Shown here one piece after another: positions 41,157 through 49,709 of a stretch of 64,000 nt of DNA. Each line of letters starts with the position of its first letter. Positions within the stretch are counted from its first letter, which is position 1. The position numbers were made by a program, and so were the translations under genes. Below the pieces are notes generated by a model. It searched no databases and was not told the DNA's origin. It was given only the letters and a program-made list of their open reading frames with translations. The stretch covers positions 35,343 through 99,342 of the forward strand of contig JAOTXY010000002.1 of assembly GCA_029862125.1 (NCBI GenBank), written 5' to 3'. The DNA comes from Gammaproteobacteria bacterium. Its GTDB lineage: Bacteria > Pseudomonadota > Gammaproteobacteria > GCA-001735895.

Positions 41157-41702
41157 TTGGTCACTATGAAAAGATTATTTGCCACCAGGCTCTGTTTAGG
41201 GCTTTTGTTGATATCCCTGCTCGTGAGCTGTGACCAGGTCGAGCAGCTGATTAAACAGGAAGCCAAACCGGTCAATTTTTTAAACGGGACTTTTTCGGTA
41301 TTGAAACCTGGAAGCTGGTCGACCATGGACAATCTGAACGATGAGGCTAATTTGCAAATGGGCAATCTTTTTAAGGAAGCCTATGTTATTGTTTTGACCG
41401 AGAACAAACAGGACTTCGACAATATCGGCCTGCAGGGCCATAGCGATTTGACGAGATCTTTCCTGAGGGAAGCGCTGAAGAATTACCAGGAGTCGCAACG
41501 GGTAAAACTCGATATCGGCGGTCATTCGGCGTTGCGCTACCGCCTGAGCGGAAGCGTTGATAGTATCAAGATTGTCTACTGGCACGTGACCATCGAAACC
41601 GCCGATCATTTCCACCAGATGTTGCTGTGGAGTCTGCCGTCAAAATTTGGCGGAAACGAGGCCGATTTCAATTCCGTGATTCGATCGTTCAAGGTACTCT
41701 AG
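41157..41702 (+). CDS. Hypothetical lipoprotein
   Basis: Signal with lipobox LLVSCDQ. Confidence 0.65.
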   Translation: MVTMKRLFATRLCLGLLLISLLVSCDQVEQLIKQEAKPVNFLNGTFSVLKPGSWSTMDNLNDEANLQMGNLFKEAYVIVLTENKQDFDNIGLQGHSDLTRSFLREALKNYQESQRVKLDIGGHSALRYRLSGSVDSIKIVYWHVTIETADHFHQMLLWSLPSKFGGNEADFNSVIRSFKVL

Positions 41703-41800
41703 CCTCGAACCCGCCTAACGTAGGCCCGGAATCAGACTTACGAGTTAGATTTCTTTTCTAAGATTCTGGAGACACAATACTTAATTCTCAGTGATTTAGG

Positions 41801-41897
41801 AACGTTCGCTTCTGGCCGAAGATTGCCTCCCGCCAGGGTTTATTCAGCGTCTCCTTTGGAGAAAACAGATGCTTAAAATCACAAAATCAGCGGAGGC
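41801..41897. repeat. Copy D of dispersed intergenic repeat
   Basis: TGGCCGAAGATTGCCTCCC...GGTTTATTCAGCGTCTCCTTTGGAGAAAACAGATGCTTAAAATC...AATCAGCGG. Confidence 0.75.
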
Positions 41898-41955
41898 TAG
41901 CTTCACACGCGCAACAGACACTTTAATTTGGCTGTATGCACTGTTAAGGCGTAAA

Positions 41956-42534
41956 TTAAACACATTCGAAATCTGAAATTTCACCTTCTAACCACCAAAT
42001 TTTATCTTTAATCCTTATTTCATTTGGCTTTATTGGTTCTACTAATTTACCTTCTGCATCAATATATCGGTAGACATATTCCTCCGTGAAACATAAAGCC
42101 TTCATTATTCTTTCCTCGTTAAGTCTCGCAATTGTTTTACGAAGGTTTCCATTGTTTCGAATTTGAGTATTCTGCCCTCCGAGGCTTCTCATGTGCACAA
42201 TAAGAAAGATATTGTATGCAACCTCAAGATTTTGCTCGACGCCTTTTCCATCTCTATACAGCACCCCGATATTTGATAGTCCGTCGGCATTACCTGCTTT
42301 GTGTGCTCGGTACCACCAGGCGTTAGCTTTTTTATAATCAACTAGGCCAAGTTTGCCCGAGTAATGGAACTCTCCAATAGTAACCATAGCTTTAGTATCA
42401 CCTTCGGCAGCAAGAAGCTCGAATTTTTCTGCTGCTTTTTCATATTGCCCTGATTTAAGATATGCGATTGCTTCACTTTTCCCTGCAATTGATAACGAGG
42501 GCATGAGAAGTAAGATAAAAAGTAGGTATCTCAT
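41956..42534 (-). CDS. Secreted Sel1/TPR-like repeat protein
   Basis: Signal peptide; AYLKSGQYEKAAEKFELLAAEGDTKAMVTIGEFHYSG...ANAWWYRAHKAGNADGLSNIGVLYRDGKGV. Confidence 0.8.
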   Translation of the reverse strand: MRYLLFILLLMPSLSIAGKSEAIAYLKSGQYEKAAEKFELLAAEGDTKAMVTIGEFHYSGKLGLVDYKKANAWWYRAHKAGNADGLSNIGVLYRDGKGVEQNLEVAYNIFLIVHMRSLGGQNTQIRNNGNLRKTIARLNEERIMKALCFTEEYVYRYIDAEGKLVEPIKPNEIRIKDKIWWLEGEISDFECV

Positions 42535-42635
42535 AAGATTGAATTCACTCCCAGCAGTATCGATAAAAGGATTTTGAGCTTTCACCAGATATTAGCAGCT
42601 GGAACCAAAAACTTTAGATGTAGGAGCCGTATAAC

Positions 42636-42712
42636 AAGAGCCCGTTATTGGCCGAAGATTGCTGCCCACATCGGTTTATTTAGCGCTTTCTATGAAGAGA
42701 TGACTCAGCCTC
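42636..42712. repeat. Copy E of dispersed intergenic repeat
   Basis: TTGGCCGAAGATTGCTGCCCACATCGGTTTATTTAGCGCTTTCTATGAAGAGATGAC. Confidence 0.65.
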
Positions 42713-42916
42713 AATGACACTAGTCATGTTTGATCTTGTATCTTTTTTCGATAAGTCTCCTCGTACTCCCCAGCTGTCGGAAGGTTAAAAAAAGATCGCA
42801 CCATAAATTGTTGCCTGGATTGACTTTTACCTAGAACCTCATAAAATACTTTATGATTCAAATATAACTTGCTAAATTTAAACAACTTAATTATTTTGAT
42901 TTTAATTAAATAGTTA

Positions 42917-43246
42917 GTGAGGTTCTCGGAATTGTCTTATATCAAAAAAATGGTCGAACGGCGTGCTTCCAGGCGCGATCGGCGTTTCTTAGGAAATCGA
43001 CGCTCCAACTACATGCGATATATCCATGCCGCCAACGAAGAAAACAAACGTTTGGGGTTATTCTGGCAGCGATTGATTGCTCAAGATTTTATCACTGAAG
43101 AAGACGCATTATTACTGGCCGAGAATTTCTTCCAGGAGTTAGGCGGGTATAGTGACGAGATGGCGAAAGACATGGTCCGAAAAATCTTGAGCGAAGTCGC
43201 TGATCAGTACAGGACTAAAACAACCTTGACCCCAGCAGCCAGTTAG
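42917..43246 (+). CDS. Hypothetical protein
   Basis: 109 aa ORF, no recognised domain; start uncertain. Confidence 0.45.
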   Translation: MRFSELSYIKKMVERRASRRDRRFLGNRRSNYMRYIHAANEENKRLGLFWQRLIAQDFITEEDALLLAENFFQELGGYSDEMAKDMVRKILSEVADQYRTKTTLTPAAS

Positions 43247-43280
43247 CGGGAAATCCATCCTGTAAAATAGCCCTGCCACT

Positions 43281-43340
43281 GTGCGGGGTTCTTTATGTTT
43301 ACTCAGCGCCTGCTTTGGAGAAAACAGACGCACATACAGC
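43281..43340. repeat. Copy F of dispersed intergenic repeat (centre)
   Basis: TTTACTCAGCGCCTGCTTTGGAGAAAACAGACGC, close to copy D centre. Confidence 0.65.
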
Positions 43341-43414
43341 AAGTCATCGATGATATACAACTCTATTAAGATATTAATTTTCCAGAATTTTTATCTCCAT
43401 CTACAACTTTTACG

Positions 43415-45220
43415 CTAAAACTCGAACTCCATGCTCTGAAATACCTGGCCGGCGTTGCGCTTGGCCAGGAACTCTGCGGTAGGCAGATGCATGTATGCAG
43501 ACTGGTCAATCTGGTAGGCCTCCTGTAGCGTGCCCCCGTTCTCGATCAATTCGCCGACCTTTTCTCGAAGGAACACGAGGTAATCGCGGGTATATTTTCT
43601 AACCGTTGCCATGTCGGTTGGATCACCATGGCCGGGTATCACCACCTCGGCACCCAGTGCCTCGAATTTGTCCCAGGTTTCAATCCAGGCTCCCGAGTCC
43701 GTGTGTTCGAACAGGGGCAGCATACGTTGGTGGAAGGCCATGTCACCCGAGATTACGACCTGCTTGCCGGGCAACCATACGATAATATCACCCGGGCTGT
43801 GCGCCGGGCCCAGATTCAGTAATTCGATCCGCTCATCGCCCAGCTGGATTATTTTTTTATCTTCGAAGGTCTCGTCCGGTAACACCACCTTCGTGCCTTC
43901 CGCCTTCTCCTTGACCCTTGCCTGCATCGTCTCCAGCAGCGCAAACGACTGTTCCTCGATCTCGTGCTGCGCTTCGATGTGCGCGATCACAGGCACTCCC
44001 TGCTCCTGCCAGTAACTCGAACCCAGCATCGCATGCCCCTGACCGTTTTCCAGCACTACGTAGCGAACGGGCTGGTCAGTTATCTTTTTAATTTCCTCGT
44101 GCAGGGCCTTTGCCAGAAGATAGTTGTCACCGGCATTGACCACGAGCACCCCGGCATTCGTAATCACGAATGACAGGTTATTGTTGTGCCCGGAGTTCGC
44201 ATAGGTCCCCGGTGCGGTGGCTCCGATTGCAGACCATACCCCGGGCACTACCTCCCTGGGCAGATCGTAGAGCATCGACGCAGGTGCCTTGTCGCTGTTG
44301 TAGAGCGCCTCGCCCGTCAACGGTTCCCCGGAAGCAGCCATGTTGGTCGAAGCTGTCAAGTGGAGGCGCATAAATTTTGCCGCCCGCTGCACCGAGTCCT
44401 TCGAAGCCAGGTCGTCGGCAAAAGTGCGGACAGTCTCCGGGCGGAAATCAAAGCCACGACCGACACCGGGGTAAATGATCAGTCGCGCATCTCTGCCCCT
44501 GTCTCGCAGCACATTGATACTGGTCTCGATCACGCGTCGACGCTGATACTGTTCTTCGTCACCGATAAACACCATCACCGGCAAGGTCAACTCCTCGATC
44601 TCGGGCGCATAGCCATACACTTGCGATGGCTCCGGCGCATTCGGATCCTGTAGATGGGGATAAAACGAAACATAACAGGCGATGTCCTCATCCTGCCGTT
44701 TAAAGGTTGTTGCCACCTTGAGGGTGTAATAACCTCCGCGGGTATGCGAGTAAAGGCAGGCCTTGCTCGTACTGATGTCGTTACGCTTGAGTAATACTTC
44801 GACTGCCAGGTCGACATCTTTTTCCAGCTCGTAATCGTGCTCTATCGGATGGGTGCCGAGAAAATGCGCCCCGTAAATATCGGGCGCCAGCACCACGAAG
44901 CCGCGTGCCGCAACCCGCCGTGCATGGCGTTGAACCAGCTCATCAAGACCACGCCGACCGTGCACGAACAAAACAGCGGGGTATTTGCCGTCATCGGCTG
45001 GTCGCAACACCAGCGACGGGACTTCGACGTCGTCACTCACGTAGCTGGTCCAGGAGGTTTCGATCGCATGATTATCAGTCGCCTCGATCAAGCCTTCGTT
45101 CCACCAGCTATCTTCCCACCACCAGGAATTATCCTCACCGGCCGCCTGGGCGGATGCCTGGTTGGCAGTGAACAGGAACACGATTAATATGAAAAACCGG
45201 AATTTCACTAACATCTGCAA
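43415..45220 (-). CDS. Secreted fusion: dienelactone-hydrolase-like domain plus metallo-beta-lactamase-fold domain
   Basis: Signal peptide; VLFVHGRRGLDELVQRHARRVAARGFVVLAPDIYG; C-terminal MBL landmarks AHSPGDIIVWLP, VISGDMAF, VIPGHGDP. Confidence 0.82.
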   Translation of the reverse strand: MQMLVKFRFFILIVFLFTANQASAQAAGEDNSWWWEDSWWNEGLIEATDNHAIETSWTSYVSDDVEVPSLVLRPADDGKYPAVLFVHGRRGLDELVQRHARRVAARGFVVLAPDIYGAHFLGTHPIEHDYELEKDVDLAVEVLLKRNDISTSKACLYSHTRGGYYTLKVATTFKRQDEDIACYVSFYPHLQDPNAPEPSQVYGYAPEIEELTLPVMVFIGDEEQYQRRRVIETSINVLRDRGRDARLIIYPGVGRGFDFRPETVRTFADDLASKDSVQRAAKFMRLHLTASTNMAASGEPLTGEALYNSDKAPASMLYDLPREVVPGVWSAIGATAPGTYANSGHNNNLSFVITNAGVLVVNAGDNYLLAKALHEEIKKITDQPVRYVVLENGQGHAMLGSSYWQEQGVPVIAHIEAQHEIEEQSFALLETMQARVKEKAEGTKVVLPDETFEDKKIIQLGDERIELLNLGPAHSPGDIIVWLPGKQVVISGDMAFHQRMLPLFEHTDSGAWIETWDKFEALGAEVVIPGHGDPTDMATVRKYTRDYLVFLREKVGELIENGGTLQEAYQIDQSAYMHLPTAEFLAKRNAGQVFQSMEFEF

Positions 45221-45338
45221 ATCCTTTAAATCTTTTTCATTCTGAATTTTTCATGGCGATGCCCGCCACAGCCCGGATCAAGAGTATTTCCAATTGCAGC
45301 AAATATATATATCGCCAAAGGGGTAACGAAAGTTTCGA

Positions 45339-45707
45339 CTACTTTCTTTTTTTCAGCATTGAGGCCAGGTCCGCAAACGGGTTATAGGTTTCCTCTTTAT
45401 TTTGTGTTTCGGTGGTGGAATCACCATATCCTGAGTCAACACGGCGGGAATGCTCGTTATCATGACAATAGACACATAACAGCTCCCAGTTGCTGCCGTC
45501 ACCCGGGTTATTGTCATGATCGTGATCGCGGTGATGAACTGTCAGCTCCTGCAGGTTTTTTTCGTTGAACTCACGGGCGCATCGGCCGCATACCCACGGA
45601 TACATTTTCAACGCCCTGCTTCGGTAACTTTGCTCTCTTTCTTCACGGGCTAGGCGCGCCTGCAAAACGACTCGATCAAGTTTGTCAGTGGAATTTTTCG
45701 ATGTCAT
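45339..45707 (-). CDS. yajD: HNH nuclease YajD-like
   Basis: SRALKMYPWVCGRCAREFNEKNLQELTVHHRDHDHDNNPGDGSNWELLCVYCHDNEHS, NPFADL C-terminus. Confidence 0.9.
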   Translation of the reverse strand: MTSKNSTDKLDRVVLQARLAREEREQSYRSRALKMYPWVCGRCAREFNEKNLQELTVHHRDHDHDNNPGDGSNWELLCVYCHDNEHSRRVDSGYGDSTTETQNKEETYNPFADLASMLKKRK

Positions 45708-45922
45708 TGTGGCTACATAATATAGTATGTATTCGGCTCACTTGTCTGTATCCCTCAGACCATTGTACTGATGACTGGAAGCTTGAACTGTCAAGCCTGC
45801 ATGATATACCCGGCCGTTCCAATGAGACCGACCCTGATTTCTCTGCGATTATAACCTGCCCTCCTTGACTACAAATAACCGAAAAGGTACCGTTTTTTCG
45901 ATTACGAAAAAGACAGAGGACT

Positions 45923-46429
45923 ATGCAGCATTCATCCCTGGTACGCTTCCCGATTGTCATGGCTATTGTTTTAACCTTGTCGATCGGCAGGCTGATGGCC
46001 GCCCCACCCGAAGGTTACCAGTTCCTGTCGCTGACCGAGGCGGCACAATTGGCGAGCAGTGAAAACAAACCCATGCTGCTGTACTTTGGTCGCTACGGCT
46101 GCACATCCTGCCGCAAAATGCATGCAGAAGTTTTCAGCGATGCGTCTCTCAGCGCAAAATATAACGCCGCCTTTGTGCTTGCCTATGTCGATACCGAGAG
46201 TGGGAAACGCATCAGGCTCGGTAATGGAGAAAGAACCACCGAAATGCAATTTGCAACACGCAGCCGAATTCTCGGCACGCCCACATTTATTTTCTTCTCA
46301 CCCGAGCAAAAGCCCCTGTTCAAAAAAGCGGGGTTTCAAACCATAGCCCAGATGAACCTGTACGGTGATTACATTCTCGAGAACCATTACAAGTCGATGC
46401 CGTTACAAGAGTTTATGGCTCAGCAATGA
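45923..46429 (+). CDS. Periplasmic thioredoxin-fold protein
   Basis: Signal peptide; LLYFGRYGCTSCRKMHAEVF; TRSRILGTPTFIFF cis-Pro region. Confidence 0.85.
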   Translation: MQHSSLVRFPIVMAIVLTLSIGRLMAAPPEGYQFLSLTEAAQLASSENKPMLLYFGRYGCTSCRKMHAEVFSDASLSAKYNAAFVLAYVDTESGKRIRLGNGERTTEMQFATRSRILGTPTFIFFSPEQKPLFKKAGFQTIAQMNLYGDYILENHYKSMPLQEFMAQQ

Positions 46430-47640
46430 GATTCAGGTTTGCTGGATTATGCCTGGCTCTGGCCATATTCCAAATACAGGCTTCTGAGCGCTGGATTTTC
46501 GATAGCAGAATCAGCGTAACCGGTCCGCCAGTTGACGCTGTTTACCATCATCTTGAGGGTTCGGGCCGTAAACATATCGCCGTTACCGGGGAATCGGTTG
46601 CTGTAGTCTGGGAAGACAATCGCAGTCGAGACCCACAAATCTACGCCACATTTAAATCGCTGACCCGGAAAACCTTCCCCACGGCCCTGTTGGTGAGTAG
46701 TGGTAGCGAGGCATACGAACCGGTCATCGATGCCATAAGTGGTAATCGCTTCGTGTTAGCCTTTGAACAGGATGCATCCGTTTTCGCCAGGATACTGACC
46801 GCGAAAGGCCTGGCCGAGCCAGCCAGGCTCAGTCGAGCAGCGGCCAGCCACGTCAGTATCGCAGGTTTCGACGATCGGGTTTTTGCCAGCTGGCGCGAAC
46901 AGGATAATGGCAGATGGTTTATCAAAATCGCGGCACTTCGAGTCACCAAGGCTAACCGGATTGTCGTCGAATCTCTCCAGTCCGTCGAAGCCGACGGCCT
47001 GGAAACGCCGGTACTGTTTCCTGCCATCGCGGTCAACGGTGCAGGAATTTGTGTCGCCTGGGAAGACCGGCGAGCCGGGCATACGCGCTTACTGGTCAGT
47101 CATGCCAGGGATGCGGGGAAGACATTCACCGAACCACAATTTCTCAATGAATTTTTTTCCAACCGCAATCAATATGACCGGGGTAGTGGTGTCACCAGGG
47201 TTTCCCTGGCGTCATTTGCGCAAGATGAAATCCTGGCAGCCTGGATGGACAAGCGCAGAGGCGGTAAGGGTTACGGTATTTTTGCCGCGCTCGGTGCCGA
47301 CGCCGGTGACAGTTTCGGTCCGAACGAAAAGGTGCACGGCGAGGAAGGCGATACGCAACCGCACTACAATCCGGCGACTGCTGGCAACCAGGCCGGTGAT
47401 TTCGTCATAGCCTGGGACGATTTCAGGCGCGGCGATTCTGACATATGGATTAGCGCCCATAACCCGGATTTGGAATGGAGCCTGGATTATGCGCCACCCG
47501 TCGCTAGCGGAGATGGCGAACAGTCCCACCCATCGATTGCCCTCGATGAACAGGGTAACCTGCACCTGGTATGGATAGAACGTGCCCTACCGGACGGACC
47601 GAGCAGACTCTGGTATAGCCCTGGGCGAACGCGGCAATAG
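46426..47640 (+). CDS. Exported BNR/sialidase-like beta-propeller protein
   Basis: Signal peptide; repeated VAWEDNRSRDPQIYA / VAWEDRRAGHTRLL / AWMDKRRGG / IAWDDFRRGDSDIW blades; ATG overlaps upstream stop. Confidence 0.75.
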   Translation: MRFRFAGLCLALAIFQIQASERWIFDSRISVTGPPVDAVYHHLEGSGRKHIAVTGESVAVVWEDNRSRDPQIYATFKSLTRKTFPTALLVSSGSEAYEPVIDAISGNRFVLAFEQDASVFARILTAKGLAEPARLSRAAASHVSIAGFDDRVFASWREQDNGRWFIKIAALRVTKANRIVVESLQSVEADGLETPVLFPAIAVNGAGICVAWEDRRAGHTRLLVSHARDAGKTFTEPQFLNEFFSNRNQYDRGSGVTRVSLASFAQDEILAAWMDKRRGGKGYGIFAALGADAGDSFGPNEKVHGEEGDTQPHYNPATAGNQAGDFVIAWDDFRRGDSDIWISAHNPDLEWSLDYAPPVASGDGEQSHPSIALDEQGNLHLVWIERALPDGPSRLWYSPGRTRQ

Positions 47641-47691
47641 CAATGAATCTTGATGGAAGTGAACTGAAACTAAATACTCCTCGTATAAATT

Positions 47692-48537
47692 TTGTTACCC
47701 TGGATCGTGGGACACTCCGACCGATCCCGCGACACCCTAGTTAATAACCAGATAGTTTCGAACATCGCGATGATCACACACTTAAAATTAAACAATGCCA
47801 TATCGATTCCACTGCGAGTCACCAGACTGGGAATTGGCACAGCACGACAACTGATGAATATCATCTTGCTGGTGGTCGGGTTGCTGATAACGCCCCTCAC
47901 CCTGGGTCAATCGGTTCAGGCAGCTGAGGAAATACCAACCTTTCAGCGGGTTCCGACCCAATTCATCGCCGCGCTGGGTAATGCTGGCGCCACTTCCGGG
48001 ACTGGTGCCGAGTCCTGGGGTCTTTGGCGCAGAGATCCAGGCCCCAGGGGAGTCTGGCTGACCAACTACGAGGTGCAACTGAAAGCCACCGGCGGTGTCG
48101 CACCCGCGCAATGGAAGTTCGATATCGAAGACTGGTGGCTGGATGAAAACGGTCTGATCATGGAGAAACCGGTGTTTCCGGTACCTGCTGGTAAATATAT
48201 CGTCACCGGCGACCGGGAGAAAATCGCTATGCTAACCGTTTATCCAAAGGACGAGAACGGTGCCCAGCGTTGGGAACTTGGCAACGACGCAAAGCTCTAC
48301 GACGTGACGCATCTACCCTGCCGTACCGCGCGCTATACACCTACAGCAGGCGTAACTTCATGTTCACCTGTCAATGCGCCGAAGGCAGCATTTAAAGTTA
48401 CGCCAGGGGCCCCGATGCCACTCGTGGAAGGCTGTATCAAGCAAGACTACGCGGTCCTCTTTATCATAGCCGAGGCGGTAGACAATCCAGCACCTGTGGA
48501 ACCCGGGAAAATTGCGCAAACAGATCCCGAATCCTGA
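47692..48537 (+). CDS. Hypothetical exported protein (start uncertain)
   Basis: 281 aa ORF with internal signal-like segment (MNIILLVVGLLITPLTLGQSVQAAEE). Confidence 0.55.
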   Translation: MLPWIVGHSDRSRDTLVNNQIVSNIAMITHLKLNNAISIPLRVTRLGIGTARQLMNIILLVVGLLITPLTLGQSVQAAEEIPTFQRVPTQFIAALGNAGATSGTGAESWGLWRRDPGPRGVWLTNYEVQLKATGGVAPAQWKFDIEDWWLDENGLIMEKPVFPVPAGKYIVTGDREKIAMLTVYPKDENGAQRWELGNDAKLYDVTHLPCRTARYTPTAGVTSCSPVNAPKAAFKVTPGAPMPLVEGCIKQDYAVLFIIAEAVDNPAPVEPGKIAQTDPES

Positions 48538-48643
48538 ATCTCAACAGGCTTAGCCGTTTCAGTACAGCTGCGCCGTAAGCAATGCAAAATTAGCCGCTCA
48601 GCACCATCAATCGTAGGCAGTTTCCAGGGGATCTGTAGAAGAT

Positions 48644-49570
48644 TCATTGCACCGTATCATCGGGGCTCATGCCCGGAGGCTCCGTGTGCACGCGACCACC
48701 TTTGACGGTTTCACGGTAGATGATGTAGAGCCCGCTCGAGATTACGATGACGGCGCCAACGAGGGTAAATGCATCGGGTAGTTCTCCCCACACCAGGTAC
48801 CCGATCAGGGTTGCCCAGATCAACGCGGAATATTCAAACGGTGAGATAACTGCCGCCGGCCCCAGGCGAAAGGCATGGGTCAAACACATCACCCCGACGC
48901 TGCCGAACATTCCCGCCAGCGCAAACAGTCCAAGATCACCCAGGCTCGGTGTCACCCAGAAAAACGGTACAAGTATAATTCCGGTCAGCGACATACCCAA
49001 CTGCGGATAGAGCATCAGGGCGGCGGTTTGCTCCGTGGTCTTGTAAGCGCGGGTGGTAATCATCAGTAGCGAATAAAACACGACACTGCCTATCACCACC
49101 AGGCCTGCCCACTGGAAAACGCCGAAACCGGGGCGCAACATGATTAACACACCGCAAAACCCAATACTAATTGCCACCCAGCGATGCAAGCCTACCGATT
49201 CCTTCAACAGCGGTACCGAAAGCGCGGTGATGAAGATTGGCGCGGCGAAGGTAATTGCTATCGCATCCACCAGCTTCATTTGCGAAAGCGCCCAGAAAAA
49301 ACTGAAGCTGAGTCCGAATACCAGCAGGTAGCGTCCGACATGGACGAGCGGGCGTCTTGTTTTGAGCATCTTCGGCCCTCCCCCGCGCAGCGCAAATATA
49401 CACAGCAGCGGCAGACCAAACCAGCTGCGCAAGGCGACTATCTGCGCCACCGGGTAATCGGCAGTCAACCACTTGATGGTCGCATCCATCAGCGCAAATC
49501 CGGCGATGCCCGTGAGCATCAGAACGATACCCAGCGCGGGTCTATCGACGCTATCGGTTATAACAGTCAT
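48644..49570 (-). CDS. DMT-family (EamA) transporter
   Basis: About 10 TM helices; two EamA-like halves. Confidence 0.88.
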   Translation of the reverse strand: MTVITDSVDRPALGIVLMLTGIAGFALMDATIKWLTADYPVAQIVALRSWFGLPLLCIFALRGGGPKMLKTRRPLVHVGRYLLVFGLSFSFFWALSQMKLVDAIAITFAAPIFITALSVPLLKESVGLHRWVAISIGFCGVLIMLRPGFGVFQWAGLVVIGSVVFYSLLMITTRAYKTTEQTAALMLYPQLGMSLTGIILVPFFWVTPSLGDLGLFALAGMFGSVGVMCLTHAFRLGPAAVISPFEYSALIWATLIGYLVWGELPDAFTLVGAVIVISSGLYIIYRETVKGGRVHTEPPGMSPDDTVQ

Positions 49571-49709
49571 CGGGGGGAGTTATGAACTCAACGGGGATTA
49601 AAGTTATGTTCTCGAAGTTTCAAATGCACCTATACCATGAAACAAACCCTAAGGTGCATATTTTTTAGGCTAATCGGCAGACCCTGCAATTCGGCCGGGA
49701 AAATCCTCG

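Noticed and set aside
45339-45707. HNH nuclease as part of a defence or homing element
   Set aside because: Matches the widespread stand-alone YajD family; no adjacent methylase, restriction or intron features
49624-49666. ATGCACCT...AGGTGCAT followed by ATTTTTT, terminator-like
   Set aside because: 20-nt loop and no nearby plus-strand gene ending there; lies between two minus-strand genes, so function is unclear
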